A DNA stretch of 64,000 nt from positions 1-64,000 of the forward strand of contig JAHQIW010006189.1 in the NCBI GenBank assembly GCA_019055375.1, given 5' to 3'. The position numbers and the translations under genes are program-made. The stretch is from Parelaphostrongylus tenuis (taxonomy: Eukaryota > Nematoda > Chromadorea > Rhabditida > Metastrongylidae). The number at the start of each line of letters is the position of its first letter. The first letter of the stretch is position 1. Below are positions 57,322 to 64,000 of this stretch, one piece after another. The notes beneath the pieces are model-generated. The model was not told the origin of the DNA, did no database searches, and was given only the letters and a program-made list of their open reading frames with translations.

Positions 57322-58667
57322 TGGTGTAGTGTGACTTGTTCTTCGTTATGGGTGAATTGCGAGTTCTCTGCCCATCTGAGGTTGAATATTATGCATTTTA
57401 TATTTATAACATCATATACTGCTTACAATAAATAAAATAATGAATTTAAATGTATCATACATATCTAATAGTTGTCAGCTTTGGTGGGTCTAACGCCGAT
57501 ATGTACTTATCCGAGAGCATCCGCTAGAGATTAATTGTTGACAAATGCGATAACTAATGTCAAAAAAAGAGTGCTATCAAAACAGGGGTCTCGGTAATAT
57601 ACTGGTAGCCTGCGTCCACGGTATAGGTGAGAAGCGGTTTCAGTTTCTGCCTGAGATCAAATGTTTTGCTGACCACGCAACATTCTTAGAAGGCGAGACT
57701 GCCGAAATGCTTTCCTTGATGAACATTTACAACAACTTCGTGTAAGCTCATCAAGAAAACAAAATATTAGTAACCCCCAACGAGGTTCAATAAGAATCGG
57801 AGTAGGACGTCCAACAATCGTCCTTCTTTCGGTTACTTTCTCATCAATTTGATAATTAGTCTTCCGATCATAAGAGCGAGCAGTGCGTTTCCTTAGTACG
57901 TAATCACTTTTAACGTCTTGAGGACAACACGTAATCTTCTTTCTATGGGTACTTAGTATCAAGTGTAGCTCTGATCTCGACAATTTCAACAGTGTACGTC
58001 AATTCTGAAATGGCCTTTTCAGTGCGCTGAAGCACCAAAAAAATTGGGTTCTTCGTCTGGCTACTACGCTAAGTAGCCGTTTTTTGAAAAGTATTTTTAC
58101 AACGCTTTGGGAATCAATATAAAATTTTGTTTTAAAGAGGCCACGCCTTTTACTATTGCTACTGTTGGAAGGAAAGGAGGTGGATAGGGGAATCAAATGC
58201 GAGCCAAAAGCGAACGTGGTTCTTTGAAAAGGCGTAGGTGGACTAGGTAATGAGTTTCCTGCTTCCGCAGCTAAGATTTGACAACACTCTATTTCAATAA
58301 GTCGGCCAAAAGCCTGCAATCAAACGGCTGTGAAGTACATGCGAGGCGGTTAGAAGTCGCCTCCAACGAATAGGCTCCTCCCACTCTTCCGCGAGAAAGG
58401 TCTTTAAACAGTCGTGTATCATTTTTGATACAGGTCCTCCCTTCAGGGTTAGAATCTCTATTTCTCAAGGTATTTGATGATTGCGAAAAAAAATTAGAAA
58501 AAAGAAGTAAATGTTACATAGCAGTCAAAAATATGATCGTTTTCGGACGGATTGGTATTGTCGCTGAGACATGGGAAATTTTCCTGCATATGAGCGCTGT
58601 TTTTAGTGAAACTATCCTTATAAAAGCCACAACGATATTTTGTCATTCTATGATGACTTTGTCCCCA

Positions 58668-60840
58668 GCGCATGTGGCGCAATGGTTCGAGGTGCACTAC
58701 GTCGCACACGAGGTCAATGGTTCGATCGCGCGCTCATGGCTCACCAAGCCATCAATCTCTCCGGGAGAAAACTTATCTTGATTAGCTGACGCGAGGTTGG
58801 TAAAACAGTTGTAGAAATTCGGCTGACGTTTCGGCGACCCGCCTTCTTCAGAGCCTGGACGTATATAGTATTAGTCTATTTGAATGATCGGATGGTCTTA
58901 TTTATATGCTGCCTAGGTCACGTTAGAAGATCAAACGAAGAAAGGGCGCGAGATCTCGCGTGATGGTGACGCACTCGTCCTTCCGATTCATTTCGGGGTT
59001 TTGGGCGTTTATCCAAAATGCCTCAAGAGTCTTGCTCGTGGACGTTTTTGATTCCTGCGCCAGGATTGTGACAGTCACATCAAAATCCTTGTTGTTGTGT
59101 TTTTGTGCCCTATGTAAACCTAAAGGTTTGGTTTTATCTATTTTAGATTTACTGTCTAGATGTTCTTTTATGCGGATGAAAAGTGGTCTTCCCGTTTCGC
59201 CTATATATTCTTCCCCGCATGTTTTACATATTAGCAAATAAATTGTGCCCGATCTCATACAATCTCCCTTTTTTCCGTTGGGGCAGATCATACAGTTGTT
59301 GGTGTTGCACAATCGATCATAGAGTCTATTGCAGTTCAGCTGATGGCGTAGGGTGGGAGGTGGGGTTTCGATAATTACCACGGAATTTTCAAGACCGCAT
59401 CTTTTTAGGCACCTTTTAACCGCGCTACTAATCTCGTTTGATATGAATGGTAATTTGAAGGGGACTCTATTCAGGTACGGAGTATTGTTCTTTTGTGACC
59501 TAAATCCACTTTTTGAATATTCCCTAGTGGCAAATGTTTTGTAGCCGTTGGAAATGGCGATCTTTCGTGCCAAGTCTAATGATTCGTTCCTTTCCTCCTC
59601 TCCTGTGCACACACTTTTAGCTGTTCGAAACATGTTTTTAATTAGCGATTTTTTCATGTGTGAAGGATGAGAGGAGAGGTAATTGACCAAAATGTTCTTG
59701 TTACTTGGTTTTCGATACCACTTTGTACTATAGCCACTATCCAAAAGCTTTACTTGGGTATTTAGGAATGGAAGCCAGCCCCCGTTTGGCACGAAAGATC
59801 GCCATTTCCAACGGCTACAAAACATTTGCCACTAGGGAATATTCAAAAAGTGGATTTAGGTCACAAAAGAACAATACTCCGTACCTGAATAGAGTCCCCT
59901 TCAAATTACCATTTATATCAAACGAGATTAGTAGCGCGGTTAAAAGGTGCCTAAAAAGATGCGGTCTTGAAAATTCCGTGGTAATTATCGAATCCCCACC
60001 TCCCACCCTACGCCATCAGCTGATCCGCAGTAGACTCTATGATCGATTGTGCAACACCAACAACTGTATGATCTGCCCCAACGGAAAAGAGGGAGATTGT
60101 ATGAGATCGGGCACAATTTATTTGCTAACATGTAAAACATGCGGGGAAGAATATATAGGCGAAACGGGAAGACCACTTTTCATCCGCATAAAAGAACATC
60201 TAGACAGTAAATCTAAAATAGATAAAACCAAACCTTTAGGTTTACATAGGGCACAAAAACACAACAACAAGGATTTTGATGTGACTGTCACAATCCTGGC
60301 GCAGGAATCAAAAACGTCCACGCGCAAGACTCTTGAGGCATTTTGGATAAACGCCCAAAACCCCGAAATGAATCGGAAGGACGAGTGCGTCACCATCACG
60401 CGAGATCTCGCGCCCTTTCTTCGTTTGATCTTCTAACGTGACCTAGGCAGCATATAAATAAGACCATCCGATCATTCAAATAGACTAATACTATATACGT
60501 CCAGGCTCTGAAGAAGGCGGGTCGCCGAAACGTCAACGAATTTCTACAACTGTTTTACAACCTCGCGTCAGCTAATCAAGATAAGTTTTCTCCATTTTCA
60601 TATATCAATTGATTATGCCGAGGTTTATAGAAAGTCGAACTTTTGAATCTCTCCGGGGTCGATTAATTTGTACCAGACAGGTCTCAGACTTGCCTTGGAG
60701 GATGAGCAGCACTGGCTCGGTTCAGCGGGAGGCCAGCGCGGCTCGTTGTGAAGGCCAGATCACCTCAAACGAAATTAAGAATTGAAGTCGAATGCATGAC
60801 GCATACCTTACGGATTGATCAACGCCGAGAGCTTCATCTT
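58668..60840 (+). mobile_element. SINE split by Penelope pair (right arm)
   Basis: The SINE head lies at 58668-58765 and its body from 60646. Duplications AATCTCTCCGGG are at 58754-58765 and 60646-60657. The Penelope pair fills 58766-60645: a longer minus copy (58766-59785) and a shorter plus copy (59786-60645). Confidence 0.85.
58923..59825 (-). CDS. Penelope RT-thumb/GIY-YIG frame, uninterrupted (transposon-derived)
   Basis: An unbroken 300-codon frame. The first dozen residues before PNGGWLPFLNTQ are antisense of the neighbouring copy. Then come the RT thumb (TKWYRKPSNKNILVNYLSSH), the Cys linker CMICPNGKKGDCM, GIY-YIG (IYLLICKTCGEEYIGETGRP, then FIRIKEH) and C-terminal LEAFWINAQNPEMNRKDE. 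The RT palm is missing, so it is not autonomous, but the endonuclease part is complete. The left-arm equivalent is frameshifted by one base. Confidence 0.7.
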   Translation of the reverse strand: MFCSRWKWRSFVPNGGWLPFLNTQVKLLDSGYSTKWYRKPSNKNILVNYLSSHPSHMKKSLIKNMFRTAKSVCTGEEERNESLDLARKIAISNGYKTFATREYSKSGFRSQKNNTPYLNRVPFKLPFISNEISSAVKRCLKRCGLENSVVIIETPPPTLRHQLNCNRLYDRLCNTNNCMICPNGKKGDCMRSGTIYLLICKTCGEEYIGETGRPLFIRIKEHLDSKSKIDKTKPLGLHRAQKHNNKDFDVTVTILAQESKTSTSKTLEAFWINAQNPEMNRKDECVTITRDLAPFLRLIF

Positions 60841-60930
60841 CTTTCTATTGCTACAGAACCTTAATTTGCTAAATAATTCTCTTGAGTCCCTTAGGAACTC
60901 CGCAAAAAAATTCGGGGATTCTGTCACTTG

Positions 60931-61159
60931 ATTTGCGCTTATTTATCATTTGGCATTGATTCCTTCATAAAGGAGTCTAGTCTTAAGGGATCAGCTGGAC
61001 CGAAGAGGACTGTGCTACCGAAGAGCCCTGGAGGACGATACAGGCGCTTGTCTTACTTGTCACTTATCACACCTCACAAACGACTCAAATTATGTTCTAT
61101 CATTATGGGATGACTATTATTGTTTTTGAGCGAGGTTTATGAAAAGCGGTTGACAGAAG
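60931..61159 (+). mobile_element. Degenerate hammerhead element (right arm)
   Basis: Mirror of 15262-15490. Confidence 0.52.
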
Positions 61160-61418
61160 AGATATGGCTAATCGTTGAAAGAAGGGGAGATAACAGTGAA
61201 AACACATTTCTTCGTTTTATGAGCAGAAGCAGCTAGTCTTGCAAATTTTTATTTGCAAACTTCTCAGTAGTTTTATGTAGAAGGCCCTGCGAACTGCATA
61301 ATTTATTGTAATTTACGGAATTACTCTGACTAGTTAACAACCAAGTGATTAGCCAAATTATTGCTGCTCTAATGCTACAACAAATCGGGCGAGTAGAGAT
61401 GTATATTTCAAACGTATT

Positions 61419-63155
61419 TCAGTTCCCGTCGACAGTGCCAGTTGTGGAGAAGAAGTGCGACCTAAATGGGCCCGATGCCAACATTCGAACCGCTCTGTCC
61501 ATTACATTTTGCCACATCATTCTCGACCAATTCGCCATGATGAAGTTCGTGGTCTACAAAGTTTAATTATTTCATCAACGAAAATCTAATAGAAAGTAAT
61601 CCTTTGACTGAGAAAGTCTTCTTGAGCAAAGACACAAAGACAAACCGTGAGAGTTCCTCAGATTGACAAGTGTGTGCTGGGAACAGATGATATTGCCACC
61701 ATGTTGGCTAACGTTACACAAGGCATCATGTTTTGATTCAATCCCATCAAGCCAGTGCAAATTCCCGTCACCGTGTTTTCGACGATAATGCACCTCTGTC
61801 CTTTTGCTTTCACTAGAAAAAAGCACGATTCTGAGGGAGACATAATCCTTAACAGCAACAACTTTGAAGAAGACTGAAAACATCTTGTGCGCTATTTTTC
61901 TTTTATTATTCAGTACCCTTCAAACTACAACCGCCACATTGAATTTATCTCTATCCTTACGAAAAAAGAGATTGTTAGTTTTGAAAAATTTTACGTGTAT
62001 GCTATTATGATGAGTTTTCTCGATTTGTGGAGCTACTTTCTAAAAATCGAAGTTTTCTCTCTGGTTACAGACAAGCAAACTTTAGGATTAATGCCTTTTT
62101 ACTTCTTAGAACCTCTCAAATAGAGTTCAATATAAAAGACGTACCCATATCTCTCGGTGGATCAAGGGCAATCATCTCGCACGACAATGGTAAATAAGTG
62201 ACCTTAACTTCAAGTTGACCTAAAATGCCCGAGATAACAGCATCAGGTAGGAGTGCACTTCGTGCTTGTCCCTCGAGAACGTCAAAAACCTGGAAAGCAA
62301 ATACTTCCATTGCTTAAAAGAGTATATCGAAATGTTTCAAACCAAGTTATGCGAAGCTACACCAGCATTGGAAAGACGACAAAATGCCACAAAATTGAAG
62401 TTCATCTCATCGACTGTTTTTAAGCCACACTCTGAGCATTCAATGCACTCTGTGAAAAGGTTTAGAGCTCTTTCTAGGTTGGTATGTGAGAACATACGTA
62501 CGGTTCCGCGAAGTTGTCCGCTTGATAAAAAAAAATGGTTATAAGACAATATCACGAGATATCATCATAAATAACGTCTTCCCATTCCTACTACAAAATG
62601 TAAATCATATCCTTGGCTTTTCCAAAACTCACGCAAAAGAAATCACTTTGCAATCAATAAGCTACAAACTCACTGTCTGCATTACAAGACGATGTACAAA
62701 TGCCTGAGCACCACCTTTGCTAGATGCAATGCCAGGTACCTGGGCTTGGATATTTGGTGCGGTAGAGTAAACCATAGCAACCCATAGCAACAGGCAAAGT
62801 AGTGATGCCGGTGACATTGAAAGTTCTAGTTCTCGCTGCAATGAAATACCTCAACCTTTTAGTGATTATTTGTCAAAAAAAAACAAATTACTCTGTTGAA
62901 TGATTCAAAATTCGACTCTTCATATTCTAAGTTGAAATCTCTCATCAAATGTTCTCAGTGCAAACAGATGTAGATTACTGGGCGATATACTCGCTCACTT
63001 ACGGTTTATAAATTCAAATGTAAGAATGGAATTCTCTCTAACACAAAGAAACAACTTTAGTTACCTTGACCAGCAGGCATCACTCCACAACCCAGCACTA
63101 TCGAGATTGTCGCTAACAGCAAAATCATAAAGTCATTGGTCAGAAATTTCGCCAT
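61419..63155 (-). pseudogene. Secreted-family copy 1, right arm
   Basis: Mirror of 13266-15002, with the same 10-bp tandem duplication in exon 2 and the same TGA in exon 4. Small homopolymer differences fall only in introns (near 61566 and 62877). Confidence 0.68.
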
Positions 63156-64000
63156 GTTTGCAAAAATCTTCACTTCTGTCTCCTACTTAAGCAAATAGAC
63201 TCAACCAAGAATAAATTCTTCAGCTTTTGCCCCAAATTCACAACGAAACAACGGATCGGAACCCAGCACCTATACGTGGACAATGTGGGCATGCGAGCTC
63301 TTCGACTCTTTCAAAAGCTTAAAGGAATCCCAACCCTCTTATTGATCCTATGTGAAGCCCTCATTACCAAGTTTTGCGATAGACTCCCATTCCGAAGTAC
63401 ACGGGAACCTGTTAAAGAGGTCACAATGAAGCCAATTTATGAAAAGTGAGAGGTATGTAAGAGGATGCATTTATGGGAAGAATTCAGCGACTGCGCTCTC
63501 ATCAGGTGCCATGGATTAAATTGATTCCCACTATCTCAGTAATATTCCTGCGACATAAAACTTCGACTTTCTTAGCAAAAAGAATTCACAATTGCAAAAA
63601 AAGGCGGCGTTACAAGTGCACTTTCATGACAAAATATGTAGAAGAGGATACCCGTCGACGGAAACAAAACATGACTTCCGCTACAAAACCTTTTTTTGGA
63701 AGAAATTTTAAGAAGAGAATCTGGGTTTGTTGAGTTATTATGTTATTTTCATTATCCTCTCACATTTAGTACGCCAATGAAATGTGATTTATTGAGATTC
63801 GACTGATACCTAAAATAAGACCACAAAATTTCACTAAAAGAATTGAAACAGTCAGAAATTAAGATGACAACAAGAATCCTCCAATATGAAGAACAAAAAG
63901 GAGGACATGTCAAGGTTGGTCTGAGAAAAACAACAGTATCAAAGCATCAACTCATTCCGTGAAGCACAAAAATCCCACACTTTATACGATTGACAATGTA
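63156..64000. other. Right arm continuing to the window edge, nothing recognised
   Basis: Exact mirror of 12421-13265. The frame at 63473-63733 has no known domain. The final bases GACAATGTA pair with TACATTGTC at 12421-12429, so the palindrome has not ended. Confidence 0.6.

Larger units (their letters stand above)
38220..64000. repeat. Right arm of the giant palindrome
   Basis: Reverse complement of 12421-38206. Verified differences: an extra A in the left arm near 37499; the left A4 against right A5 near 17325 (inside a reading frame); T10 against A9 at about 13530 and 62877; G1 against G2 near 26860; an extra G in the left near 32770; and a block near 21345 where the left has five more bases. 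The arm is truncated by the window end, not by a visible breakpoint. Confidence 0.98.

Overview
The window looks like nuclear DNA of a clade V (strongylid, hookworm-like) nematode. The evidence is short exons with nematode-style splice sites, an RTE-type retrotransposon of the kind common in hookworms, Penelope-like elements, mariner remnants, tRNA-headed SINEs, and a multi-copy secreted-protein gene family. I recognised one conserved host gene, dymeclin. The secreted-protein copies are all damaged or truncated. Nearly everything else is mobile DNA. No bacterial features, rRNA or CRISPR were seen.

Layout. (1) 1-12,420 is the only part without a mirror copy in the window. It holds the last seven exons of dymeclin on the + strand (2271-5634), a cluster of hammerhead-ribozyme (HHR) foldback elements, a tRNA-like sequence in a dymeclin intron, a foldback element split by an RTE fragment with a 13-bp target duplication (7082-8039), an internally deleted mariner (9847-10425) and a nested foldback element (10640-11055). 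(2) 12,421-38,206 is the left arm of a giant palindrome. (3) 38,207-38,219 is a 13-base spacer. (4) 38,220-64,000 is the right arm, an almost exact reverse complement of the left arm. A left position x pairs with about 76,421-76,428 minus x. The palindrome is still running at the right edge, so each arm exceeds 25.7 kb.

Contents of each arm, outermost to innermost on left-arm coordinates: a five-exon secreted-protein pseudogene (13266-15002); a degenerate HHR element; a SINE split by a head-to-head Penelope pair (15581-17753); a pol III-box repeat; decayed foldback pieces; a SINE; an orphan secreted-protein exon 1; a piggyBac-like remnant; a degenerate RTE (25406-28285); a SINE; a mariner remnant; an HHR element with perfect 91-bp inverted repeats (30572-30837); a decayed Penelope element carrying a SINE (31395-33810) behind an older Penelope fragment; a degenerate HHR; and a second secreted-protein copy that runs into the palindrome centre.

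Main points. The palindrome is either a foldback assembly or amplification chimera or a very recent giant inverted duplication. Its turn lies inside about 30 bases of RTE 3' tail, with a short CGA microhomology. Separately, a family of short elements has inverted repeats that each encode a hammerhead ribozyme. One copy has intact catalytic core and helices, and two related copies show paired base changes in stems I and III. These elements share a terminal tail with the Penelope elements.

Limits: everything was read by eye. Family names rest on recognised motifs, not searches, and repeat boundaries are approximate unless target duplications are given.
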